The notes under the pieces: model-generated
What the model was told of the DNA's origin: nothing
What the model saw: the letters and a program-made list of their open reading frames with translations, nothing else
Databases searched by the model: none
In this document: piece after piece, positions 1-13,400 of the stretch
Position numbering within the stretch: position 1 is the stretch's first letter
How the letters are laid out: every line of letters starts with the position of its first letter
Source of the DNA: Panopea generosa
Taxonomy: Eukaryota; Mollusca; Bivalvia; Adapedonta; Hiatellidae
Direction: 5' to 3'
Length of the DNA: 64,000 bases
Assembly (NCBI GenBank): GCA_029582155.1
Contig: CM055903.1
Location: 42,981,769-43,045,768 of the forward strand
Program-made: the position numbers and the translations under genes

Positions 1-1287
1 TGTTACCCTTTTATTGGATACCAATGGACTGCCGATCAATGCCGAACCAAAACAAGTACATATAAATAATTGAACATCATGTAGCGCTAGAACATAGAAC
101 ATTTCCTTTTTGTATGTTATTTTCGTTTAAAACAATGATTAACATATAGCATAATAAAAGTTGCCTATTAAAAAAAAGAAACTCCAGTTACTGTTTAATA
201 ATTTACTACACAGATTGTTAAACGAATTGTTAAACAACAATAACAAATAGGTAATTGTCTTCATAATGAATTCTCTTTATTACTATATTGTCAAGAAATC
301 TTAGTGTATTATTAAATGCATTAAATGGCAGTAGTCTGAGACATTAGCTCGTGGTTTTGTCGAAAACCTTAGCTTAAAGCCCTTCCTAAACAATAAAGAC
401 AAGTGTTTTACACTCTCTTTAAGAATATCAGTAATTTGTATACGCACGGAACCAACGTATCGAATAATGATATTATATAAAAGCAATAAAAAATGTTCAC
501 GCGAACTTCTTAGAAAGTTCTAATATTAAACAGGTTAATTCTAAAATATATAAGAAAAATGCACGCGCAAATGAAGCTATAGTGTATATATGTAATATCT
601 TATCTGATACGAATATTTTTGAATTAGTGACTTTAATTTCTCTTTAATTAAGACATTCGATGAAGTAGTGTACACAGTTATCAAGTAAACAAACTTACTG
701 GTGAAACGTGAAACTGTCCAGTTCACATGTCTGTTCTTTAAATAGCGGTTAAGGAGTTTGAATAGTCTTGAATAGATAATATTTACCTGCTCATGTGAGA
801 CATCATCATAGGTATGCGAAGTGTCACTTCCTTCCAGATGTGTAATGTGATATGTGTTCAGTTCGCTTAAACGTTTAATTTATTTGCCGACACCTCCAAA
901 AATGTTTGCTTGTGTTTAATCACTTAATGATCAATTAAGTTGACTTCAGCCCGTTGTAATCCGTTTTCCGTTTACTTTATTTGGTCACTGTTTGCGGTTA
1001 TAAACAGATTAGATATATTTAAAGGTGCTGAACACATCCCAGTTAAGCATCATATTATATAAGCTGTGACTGAGACCATTTCTATTGTTGTAGTGAATTC
1101 TTCAGTAGTGTATTTCGTTTGCATTGTAATTATATCTGACATGATAGAGTCATGCCCGACTGTTTACAACTTATCGGAATATATCGATTCAATATTTATA
1201 GATACCAACGTATTAATAAAACACATACATCGTTTTATAATGAGATGATTTCTATTCACAATGACTTTGCGTTTGTTATTTTTACAG
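1..1287. other. Intron of gene 1, no recognised content
   Basis: AT-rich sequence upstream of the first visible exon. A PSI1-type cysteine cluster or Sema exon ending in phase 0 was looked for and not seen. Nothing else is supported. Confidence 0.5.
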
Positions 1288-1432
1288 ATACGACTGACTG
1301 TTAACAACTTTCCTTCTAAGCAAGATGGGGACGAATACAAATGCATATACAAGAATGGAGCCACAGATATTGGTACAACAATTGCATCAAGAATTGACAA
1401 CTATATAACCTGTAGCTCACCAACTGTGGCTT
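1288..1432 (+). CDS. Gene 1 exon a: first part of IPT1
   Basis: The exon follows acceptor TTTTTACAG and ends at donor T|GTAAGT, entering in phase 0 and leaving with one spare base. It encodes 48 residues beginning IRLTVNNFP with a YKC motif and a TCSSP end. This matches the plexin segment after PSI1 (an 'LP...Y.C.F...C..P' pattern). It is the first exon of the gene visible here; no PSI1 or Sema exon was found in 1-1287. Confidence 0.8.
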
Positions 1433-4400
1433 GTAAGTAGAAATTGATCCTTAACGGCAATTATAAAAGATAGTATGCTTCTTATTTGTTTTAACAGATT
1501 GTTTATTGAATGAACAAGAGCTGTCGAAAAAGAGAATCGACTCGACGTTATGAACTCTGTTCTAAATGGCTCTTTATCCAATACACTGTGACCGCAAATA
1601 TTCTGATCTTTTACAAGTTATCACTGGAAATTTAGGCATAAGCTAGCTGACCATGATATATACATTTGTAAAATATTATTGATAATGAACATAAGTTACT
1701 GATATTTAAGTCATAATATTCGTTTGCCCCAAAAAGAGTGAAAATTATCAAAGTTTCTAAGTATTCTATTTTCCTAATGCCTAATGAAAATAAAAGCTTG
1801 TTACCTCGTTTGCCTCCCTGAGTTTCATTGGTCATATTGAATACATATTGAAGTCTCATTGACGTAGACATGTAAGTCTATCTAGAAAAGTATGAGTTTG
1901 CTATAAAACTGCAACACAAACATAAAACAAGAATAAGTCAGAAGACACCAGGCACGACTTTTGACAGATTGTCGCAAAACAACAGCTATCGGAAGCCTAA
2001 AACTTGACGATAATATGGATAAAAATATATCCCAGTTCTTAAATATGAGTAGTGATATAATTCTTAGAAGATGTATGTAATGATTATTGCGATTATCCTT
2101 ATGATATTTTATTTTACTGTGATAATGAACACATCAGTTAATTTCCAATTAAATTCCTGTAGCATTTTGGGAGATAAGAGCTTTCTAATGTCTTTAATCA
2201 AAATTATAAATATGAAAGGAATACTAATTTTTCCTTAAACTGTTAATGGTTGTGGAAAATTTGCGATATTTCATTGCTGTATGGCTAGTAGTTACTGAAA
2301 GGTTTTCTTACTTAAAACTATGTATAAACTTTACCTAGATTTTCTATGCATAAAGGGAATGTTGTTCTCTCTTAAATCAAATTAAAATTGTTTCGCATGT
2401 CTCCTTGAGTCTCTTTAACGACACATGTGAAGTTTCATTGTTGTATGACAAGTGCAAAGTACAAAGGGGCTGTTGCTTTCCCGATAATCAAAATGGAGTT
2501 GTTTCACTTAACCCCTTGAGTCCCATTATTAATAGTGAAAACACATGTTGAGTTTCATTGTTGTATGACTAGTACAAAGTACAAGTACAAAGGGGCTGTT
2601 GCTTTCCCGATAATCAAAATGGAGTTGTTTCACTTAACCCCTTGAGTCCCATTATTAATAGTGAAAACACATGTTGAGTTTCATTGTTGTATGACTAGTA
2701 CAAAGTACAAGTACAAAGGGGCTGTTGCTTTCCCGATAATCAAAATGGAGTTGTTTCACTTAACCCCTTGAGTCCCATTATTAATAGTGAAAACACATGT
2801 TGAGTTTCATTGTTGTATGACTAGTACAAAGTACAAGTACAAAGGGGCTGTTGCTTTCCCGATAATCAAAATGGAGTTGTTTCACTTAACCCCTTGAGTC
2901 CCATTATTAATAGTGAAAACACATGTTGAGTTTCATTGTTGTATGACTAGTACAAAGTACAAGTACAAAGGGGCTGTTGCTTTCCCGATAATCAAAATGG
3001 AGTTGTTTCACTTAACCCCTTGAGTCCCATTATTAATAGTGAATACACATGTTGAGTTTCATTGTTGTATGACTAGTACAAAGTACGAGTACAAAGGGGC
3101 TGTTGCTTTCCCGATAATCAAAATGGAGTTGTTTCACTTAACACCTTGCGTCCCATTATTAATAGTAAAAACACATGTTGAGTTTCATTGTTGTATGACA
3201 AGTACAAAGTACTAGTACAAAGGAGCTGTTGATTTCCCGATAATTAAAATGGAGTTGTTTCACTTAACACCTTGCGTCCCATTATTAATATTGAATACAC
3301 ATGTTGAGTTTCATTGTTGTATGACAAGTACAAAGTACTAGTACAAAGGGGCTGTTGCTTTCCCGATAATCAAAATGGAGTTGTTTCACTTAACCCCTTG
3401 AGTCCAATTATTAATAACGAATACACATGTTGAGTTTCGTTAGTGTAGCTAGTAGCTAAACTGAGAAAACTGAAAAATCTTTTAGACAATTTTAAAGTAA
3501 ACATGGACCATTATTCTGCTTAAAATCAAAACGAAGTTATTTAAGTTTTCCTTTTTAATACCTTTTATAGTAGTAAAGACATAATAATTATGTGAAGTTT
3601 CCTCTGATGCAAAGCTAATAATTGCTACTCTTACGGTACATTGTGCCCAGGTTATATTAAAATTGAAACAGCTGTCAGTTTCATTTTGATTGTTACACGC
3701 TTACAATATAATTTGACTAATCCTTTACAGCACACACAGAAGCCACTTTGGAATTATGGGTAAATGACGTCTTTCTGGCGTCATCTTCATTTCTGTTCTA
3801 TGCATGTGGACATTACAACAAGTAAGTATGACAGAACTGATTATAAAGGTAAATGAAAATCTAACAATTTTATAAAACCCTCTAAACATACCTAGCTATG
3901 GGTAATAATTGTGATAATGTAACATGTTTCGTTAAAAAAGCATCAAAACTGCTTGTTTCTGTAAATATGTTTTTTATCTAAATTGATCGATATTTGAGTC
4001 TGAGATTTAGACTCCGACTCAAATATCGATGAATTTAGATAAAAAACAATAGCAGAAAGCCTGTATCAATCTTCCAGTGTAGTATAACAAGTGGTTACTG
4101 ATATAAGACATTCTAACCCAATTTTATAAGTATTAAAAGGTATATAATGCTAACAAAAACACATAGGATAATGTCACTTTTTTTTATGAGTTTTTTTTCT
4201 TTAATACTGATCACACGTATAACATGAGTTGGAGGTTCGGATAGAATCTTTAGGTGTTTGTTTTGCTAATTAAACACATCGAATATTTATTTTAAATTAT
4301 AGCCTCATTTATATTATTATTTTTACAACAATGGCTTTCTAGAGGTTAAATAAGATATATGATGTCATATGATTTTTAATACGTCTAGTCATAAATTGTT

Positions 4401-7400
4401 CAAACGTCACAACAGAATATGATGAGCGCGTGCAAGATTAAAATTAGTAACCCGGTAAAAATACTAGGAAATCCATGTCCGTTATGCAAAAACTATTCTA
4501 CTTGTCCCCTTTATGACAGTGGAGGTGTCTCATTAATGTATGATTAGTAGTTTCTGAGATTATATACATATAAGCGTGTTATAATAAGTATATTTTCAAA
4601 GTACTAGATCTATATTGGCCTTACTGTTACCTTCAATCAACTTATTATCCCAGTCATATTTAAATGAAAATGGCACATGGAATGTTTCACTAATATATGA
4701 ATGGTGAAAATGAGATATGAGCTTTCTATATTTGAACTTCAATCAAAAATTTCTGTATAATAAAGGGACCACGAAAATTCTGCCTAAAATCAAAATGGCT
4801 TTATCCTATGGGGGTGCCGTTTTACTCTTTAACCATAATTAGTGATATCATTTGTTCGAATTAGTAATATCACTCATTCGAAATGAACTAGTGATATTAC
4901 TTGTTCGAAAACGTGATATCACTAATCGAATAGGTGATATCACGTATTTGAAATGAACAAGTTAAATTGCTTATTCCAGTAGTTGATATCACTATTCGAA
5001 TAAGTGATATCACCTATTCAGAACGAATAAGTGATATCACTTATTAGAATAGGACATTTTATTCGTTTTGAATAGGTGATATCACTTATTCAATATATCG
5101 AGCAAGAAAAAAAGAAACTTCCTGCAAAAATGATCCAGCAGTAAATATATGCTCAAAATGATTCAGCAGATATATGATGAAAATGGTTCAGGTGCCAAAA
5201 CAAATTGTTTTGTTTGATTAAATGATTAAATAATAAAGCAATATATATTCTACATTCAGAATTATATTTATTATATAACAAATATTTACGCAATATTTTA
5301 CAATAACTTTAAGATTTCTATTTTATTGTCAACAAATATACATTTTATATCATTGTTAAATTCCTGTCAATTAAGTGATATCACTTATTCAAATAAATGA
5401 TATTACTTTATCGTGTCATTGTTGTATGTGTAGTAGTTAGTTCTACTGAGAAGGTAATTTGTTATAGAACAAATTTCAAACAAGTATTAAAGTGGAGGTC
5501 ATAAAACAAGTTTTATGTTGGCGAACATACACGTGAAATGTTATTGATTTATGGCTAGTAGTTACTGATATGAGCTTTCTAAAAATGAAATAAAAACAAC
5601 ACAACCTTATGTATGAATGAAGACACAATTCCCTCTTAAATCTACATAGAGTTACCCCAATTTTCCAGCGAGTCCAGTTAATGGTAAAAAATATACATTG
5701 ATGCAAAGAAACAACCACAATTTTTAACATAAAAGGGGGTATAAGTCTGCATAAAATCAAAATAGAGTTATCACACTTTTCCAGCTAGTACAGTTAATAG
5801 TAGTAAATAAACATTAATGCAAGGCTAGAAGTCACTGAGAGACGAATATTAACTAAAAGAAACAACCACATTTTCCAACAAATGGGGTCATAATTGTTGT
5901 ACACTTAAATAGTCTATTCTCTGGTACTTTGGTAGTGAACACACATATGTGAAGTGTAATTGATTGCATGGATAGTAAGTTTTGAGATATAATTTAGATG
6001 AAAACATTAAAAAATCATCAATGGTATCGGGATAGTACAATGGTTCCTGATTTCAAGTTCTTCGAAGGTCTAATTAAAATTACAATGTGCTGAATCAGAT
6101 GTGGAATATTTCATTTACAGAGTCTAGTAAATATTATTTTCTGATACAGATGCGGCGAATGTACAAACACTATTGGATCTGATTGTCAATGGTGTTTACA
6201 GAACAGCCAGTGTGTGTCTCCAGGACAATGTAGCCAGAGTGCCGGTCTTAGTATTACACAGGTAATAATGTAACTTGTGTTATCAGTGGTGTTTACCTTA
6301 ATTGGTAATATTACAGAAGATATAATATAACTGGTGTTTACAGAACACACAGTGTGTGTCACCTGGACAATGTAGCCATAGTGCGGTGTTAGAATTACGC
6401 AGGTAATAATGTAACTTGTGTTACCTTAATTGGTAATATTACATAAGATATAATGTAACTACTAAAGTTAAAGGCACATGTTATAATTATTGTCATCCAG
6501 GCAATGTAGTTAGAGTGTATTTTATGTTATTACAGAGGCAACAATAGGACTTAATTTTATATTGATCACAATTTTATTTAACGTTGTATTCTTTAAATGT
6601 GGTTTGTAGGTTTTGTATATACTATTTTGCTAAAGTACGATATTTTAATTGACCATTTACTTTTTTGTTTTCTTTAGATATTACAAAGATCAGTGTGACT
6701 AATAAAACGTGTCGTAGAATGAAGACACATTATCCAAGAAATAAAACAAAAAACATGCTTAGATCATGTTATAGTACAGAAATAAATACACAATTTAGCA
6801 TATTATCTTTTTTGAAACTCGACCCTATCTTGCTTTACAGAAGAGCCAGTGCCCCCAACTTGTAGAGAACCCATCCAAGTTTGTACATAATGGTGTGGTA
6901 ACAAGTGTGACATTCTACGCAGCAAATCTTCCAGTTGTACGTTGTGTCTTATGAATTGTATATAAGAAAACAATGCTGTAACAGTATGTTAAGATGTGTT
7001 AAGATAAAGAATATAATTATATTAGCATCAAAACAATTTAGTTTATAAAATCTTACGCAGCATTATTAAAACAACCATATCAAGGTAACATTCTTAAATA
7101 AACTAATTAGGATTAGGAGGTGTGGCGCATGAATCATCATATTTGATTATGTGTGCACTCTAGCATCTGTTTGTATATATTATCTTAATCAAACACACAC
7201 TCAGTACTTATATCATCGTGTAATCTTAGACAAGCTTATAAATACATACATGTAATGACCTTTGAATAATCAAACATTTCTGGACAAACACCAAGCGCCA
7301 AACAGATGATTTTTGTGTTTTCATATCTAAATTTCAAAATGGCTGTCAATACCTAAATAGTAAAACGTTCAAAGGCTTAAACATTCTCTTATAAATAACC

Positions 7401-10400
7401 CTACCTTAGGGATCATTTAAGGGTCGCATGTTATTATTTTATAGAAAATGATACTATCGTTTTAAATACAATAAATATTTTTTACATTTTCGTAGAAGAA
7501 TAATTGGGTCAAAGACCCTCAGAGTTGTTGTAATGATCTAGTTTAATAATCGGGAATAAGAAGGACCCAAACCGTTAAAGATATATAGTTTCAAATTTCA
7601 AGAAACAGTCAGTCAGATTTGTTCTTATTTGTAAGTTTAAACAAGGCAAAGAAAAATTATCTATACATGTAATGTAATGGGACTGATTTTTACATAGGCA
7701 TACTAAAGGAAAACAATTTTTTTTCTTATTGATTTTTGCAAGAATTTAACTTAAATTTATACGTGTTTTAATTTTTTATATTAATAATAATATTGTATCA
7801 TATTTTATACAGGATGTTTTAGACTTCTTCCTAACAATACCAGCAATTCCATCATTTCCACTGGTAAAGGCATCAGCCACAGCGACACAGACATCGGTCA
7901 CTTTCTCGATACAGGTAACAGATTGTGCAGTGTCAATGTGTTATTTCATCTGAACCAAGCTCTGCTTACATATTGCAATGGTCGGAAGATATAATTTGCT
8001 AATATGTGTCAATCTATCAGTCTCTGTGAACACTGACGCTTGCTGGTTCGGAAAACTAAAAAAAAAATAAACCGGACAATTCCCTTAAACTTGTTGTTTA
8101 CATATTTGTTAACATCTAATTGGCTTAATAAGCCAAAATATTTCTTTTTGTCCACTTAACAATGCCAGACCATACACAAATACACAAAAACGGTGCTGAA
8201 GATATGATGGGACGGTCAAAACGAAATAAAGAATTAATCAGAAGAAAGCGGGGTGATAATGTAAAGGATAAATTATTGGCCGCTCACGCCAGTGGGTGTG
8301 GGTTCGATCCCTTGATCGACCCGATGCTTCTCATAAAACAACACTCAGTACTGGTTTTACACAGGAAGTGAACTCGAGAGCGGTTCAAATAAGCTTTGAG
8401 CTTTCATCGCAATCGAGCTAAAATATATTAATAAAAACTAAACTAAAACAAAACAACAAGAACCTATATGAATTAGTATTGGTTTGATGAAATAATTACC
8501 ATATTTGACACATTCCATATATATGTTATTGATACCTTTAATACAAATTATATTTATATTTCATTTACTGCCGTTCATTAATGAGTACAATTTTCTTCGA
8601 TGAACGATAGTATCCAACGTCTGGTGTATGTTGAAATAAAACAGATGTACCTTTTAGAATTGAAAGACATTCCGTGGAGACACACACAATGGTGTCTATG
8701 TATATTGATGAGCTGAAACCTTAATGGCCAATAGTAAGCTCAGACCTGATTCGATCCTGCTAATATAAGAGTTAGTCATTGTTTATATGACTATGTTTTC
8801 AGTGAATTCAAAATGACTGCATGCAAGAGATATATAGTTTGTACGCGTTTAATAGTCATCACAGAAATGCGAAATTCACATGGATTAATAAAGGGAATAT
8901 GTAGAAAATTCTTCTTTACACTGTTTACTTTGATGACAATGTACCATACTTCATGTTATTTTACACTCCAACTTAAATTTTTACTGTCATATATTCACCA
9001 AACGTTGTCATAATGTTTGATGGCAAAGTATCTTGTCCAAGTTTGATTACCCGCCAGTCCTTTGTTCTAAAAAATACGAGTTTCTTTTTTTTGTAAAAAC
9101 GCATTTCCACAATTTATGGTAAATTGTCGGTTTGCTAGCATTTTTAATCTAATTGGACTATTTCAGAAGCATTGTTATGTTTGAATTGATAATTGAGAAG
9201 ACAAAAATGGAAATTGGGGTATGAATATAATATTTTGGAAGTTTACACTGGACATAAAATATTCTCTCGGATGAAACACGACCCCTTCTATTCTCATTGT
9301 ATTTTAGAAGTGCAGAAGTTGACTTACAAAAAAGTGTTAGTTTCATTTCTTTAATTTGGTCTTTCTATGAATGACAAGCATGCAGACTTGTATATTTACT
9401 ATAGAATATACTAGAATAAAATCAGTGGTGGACTTACACTTTGACCAATATTAATTTAAAAATGTCTCTATCGTCTCTACAACTTGAATTATTATCATCA
9501 TACATTCACCAAACATTGTCATAATGGTTATAAATATCTTGTCCAAGTTGATCTAAATTTGTGAAATTTATAAAAGCTGATTTTGCAAAATCGGGAACAT
9601 GGTTTCACAATGGCGGGTGACATTTTTTGTTTGTTATCTGTATTCCATAAGTGACAATGATACTAACAATAGTGTGACAAGTCTTTGTCAGGACTTAATA
9701 TTCTACAGTTGCTGTTATAACAATGAACAAAAGTAATGAGATGATACTCGCATTGAAATATAGATCAAATCTTACTGCTAAAATCGATACAGCTTCAATA
9801 TATTGCTTTTATATTATTTTATTTTATGTTCAAATAAGGGTAGGAGAACCACATTTGTTCTTACTTGTTAAACTGAAATAGTATGTGTATATGCAAAGTA
9901 CCTGTTATATACTTATATAATGATTACGTTCCATATCACTACAATTAACCTGTAACATACTTATATAATAATTACTGTTCCAGATCACTACAATTAACCT
10001 GTAGCATACTTATATAATAATTCCTGTTCCATATCACTACAATTAACCTGTAACATACTTATATAATAATTACTGTTCCAGATCACTACAATTAACCTGT
10101 AACATACTTATATAATAATTACTGTTCCAGATCACTACGATTAACCTGTACCATACTTATATAACAATTCCTGTTCCAGATCACTACAATTAACCTGTAA
10201 CATACTTATATAATAATTACTTTTCCAGTTAACTTTAATTAACCTGTATTATACCAATATAATAATTACTGTTCCAGATCGCTACAATTAATCTGTAATG
10301 TTCTTATATGATAATTATTGTTCCAGATCACTATAAATGAAAGATTGAAGAACTACCCTGTAATAATTAAATATGGGTTTAAAGGACAAGGTGAAGATTC

Positions 10401-13400
10401 AAGTGTAGTGCTTGATGATGACTTCAACAATAACGGTATAGTACTTCTACATGCCTTATGATGCACAGCATACAAACGTATTGCGTAATAGTCCTGTTCC
10501 CGTACCAAACAAACGAGAGGTTGTGTCACATCAAAGAACAGCATATATGAACAATATATGTTTGCATACTTTTTCCCTTATTTTATTTTTGTGAGCTTAA
10601 TGCTTTAATTCTTAAAGTTGAATTTCATTTTCATCTTGGTTAAGGTTTAAAAAAATATTCTACGAGTCCATGTTGACGTAATAAATTAAGAGTAATATCC
10701 GTATGATTAACGTTAAGGGCCATTGACTGAATTAATACATGTTTCCACAGATGTATTCACAATTAAGACAGCCGTATATCTCTTACTGCTTTTCGTGATT
10801 TAATATCACTTGCATCTAATGCACCCGTTAGCATGTTTATTAAGTCGTGCTTATTTTTTTGTAAGCAAGGAACGTATCTTTTCATGTTTAATGTCAGTTC
10901 ACCTGCGAAGGTTGTTTTTCACGCATGCCAAGCTTTGTAGTATATTCCGGAGATGATTCCTCTGAATATGCAATCAAATACAACTACCGGTATCTCTCCA
11001 TACAATAAAGCACACATACAAGTCTCATAAAAAGTAGGTATATGTATAACCTCTTGGCCATGGAAGTTGCTGTGTTAAAAATCCTCCGTCATTGACATAC
11101 TGAATATATGTCGGCATAGTCCGAGGTTCTACAGCAACAGCTACACGTTTAGCTAACTTGCTTTTTTTGCTCCAAGCAAACAATCTGAGTCGAAGAGAAC
11201 CGGGGTAGGTCCATAATTGATTAAATGAACAATGATACACGTAGTTCCTCTCTGGTGAACATAACCACAGCAGCAGAAATCCACCGTTGAAAAGATAGCT
11301 GAAGATCGACTTAAAATTTATCTCAACCGCAACTTTAAAAATCAGTGTATTATCCTGTTTTTTCATGTTTAAATGAATACTGATTTACATTCTGTTATTC
11401 CATGGATTTAATAACATCACTACCAGTATCCCTAGAATTATCAATAGTAACACTTTCGTCTTCTTTTACGTCAATACTACCTTGCGATGGATCGCAGTTG
11501 AACAGATGTCGTGATTTGACAAAGTTGGCAATTTGTTTCATCCTGTAACTGTCTTGCTTTGTTATTCCTTTTGTGCTGCTCACATGATCTAAACATAGCT
11601 TTTGCATATCCTGATTTACCTCCGTACATGTCAGTGTAAATAACAGGTAACTGTTCTTTGAATTTCAGTCATACTATTCCCCTACTAATGAGACCAACGG
11701 TTGTTCTAGTACCCTTGATTAACATTTGCTCTATGACCAAACTATCGAGAGTCCAGCCCAGTAGAACTGCTCCTTCCAACAATAAAACGAGAAACTTAAA
11801 TACATTACTTCATTCCATAGTCACATATTGTATAAGTACATTATTGTACAAGTACATAATTATACAATTATTTCAAATAAGGTGTTTGCCTTGATGCAGC
11901 AAATTAACGAAACATTTCTGAAAAATGTCTCTTATTATCCCTTATGTCTGAGTTTGGTGTTCAATGTTTCAAAAAGTTCAAACATCTCTAAGAATTGCAC
12001 CCATAACAGTGTCGTTCTTCTACTAACCATCGTTTTCGTATAGACATCTGGTTTCTTGTTTAGCAAATGATTTAGGCATAAGGTTGCAACTTTTATACGA
12101 GTGTGCGTCTCACATTCATTTAATAAGAACCTCTACAGTGTGTTCTTCCACAGAATATTCAAATAGGCGTTCATTGGGGACAATGTCTCGTATATTACCT
12201 AAGTTGAGTGTCTCCTTGTAATGTTTCAGATACTCCTCTGACACTGCTAATGGTATTGTCCGTGTTTCGAAATTCAACGGTTGCATTATAAGCCTTTGAT
12301 TACATAATACTGCTAAGAATTCTTCTTTGCGAGTGTGTGCCCATTATAGCTTTTCAGTAAAATATGCCCTACAGTTATATCGGCATAGATGATCTTCAAA
12401 AACTCTTGTAGCCCCTAACCTCCAATCAGACGACCCATGTATTCTAAAGAGCTCATTTCAATTTTAAAAGAGATGTCCTCCCAATCCTAGTACAATATTC
12501 TATTCAATGGCTCATTCTGTGATAATCTAATTTCTTCTTCCATAAATGCTGGACAGAAAGAAGTATAAACGTAACACATTACCTGCTCGTTTACAAGCTT
12601 TATTTTTAAAATAATATGAGTTTCACGATAATCGTCGGCATGGGTCATATGCGACATATACCACAATGTTTTTTGTTAATCAAAAAGCACGAAAATGAAT
12701 TCTTATTTGGCAAACTGATATTTCACAATTCAAAGGCAACTGATTTATTATACACAGAATGTAAGTTGTATGTAACCTTAAATATGTTGTGATGTTTTGA
12801 TCCCGCAAACGAATTGCCGTTTTAAGTAAGATTTCAAGTGTGTTTCAAGTTACAGCAAGGAATTGTGTAGAGAAGAAATGGCAGCTGATTGAAAGTTTGT
12901 GAACGCTCGCGTATTCATACCGAATCTCGCAACATTTCGTTTTCAATAATCTTAACTTCAATTCATCTCAGGGGCAAAAATATAAATTCTCTACAGAATG
13001 AAATTCTCATCAAAACAATACCATTCCCAGCAATTTGTATTTACAGTTAACGTGTATACTGCAACTAAAATTACAACATATTACAAGAAATTTTACTTCA
13101 AACCTCACTATCTTTAAATCAAGATCATTTTGCGTAATCTAAATATTTTAAAACATCTACAATTAAATATAACTTACATTTTACTCGTTTGACCATTAAC
13201 GTATCTTGAAGATTTTGCCCAACAATATTTTTCGTTTTACAGATTCACCAAATACATACAACCTCTCGTACTTATAGGAAATTTGATTATGACATTGTAA
13301 TTTCTTTGGAAAAAACAGAAAATTACCACTTTCTTAGTATTTTCTGCTATGAATTGAGCTCTGTTAAGGGGTCTTAGTATCCGTAATGGACGAGCAGGGA

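Noticed and set aside
8162-8371. 69-codon plus-strand frame as a small gene
   Set aside because: Its second half is the SINE head with the pol III B box.
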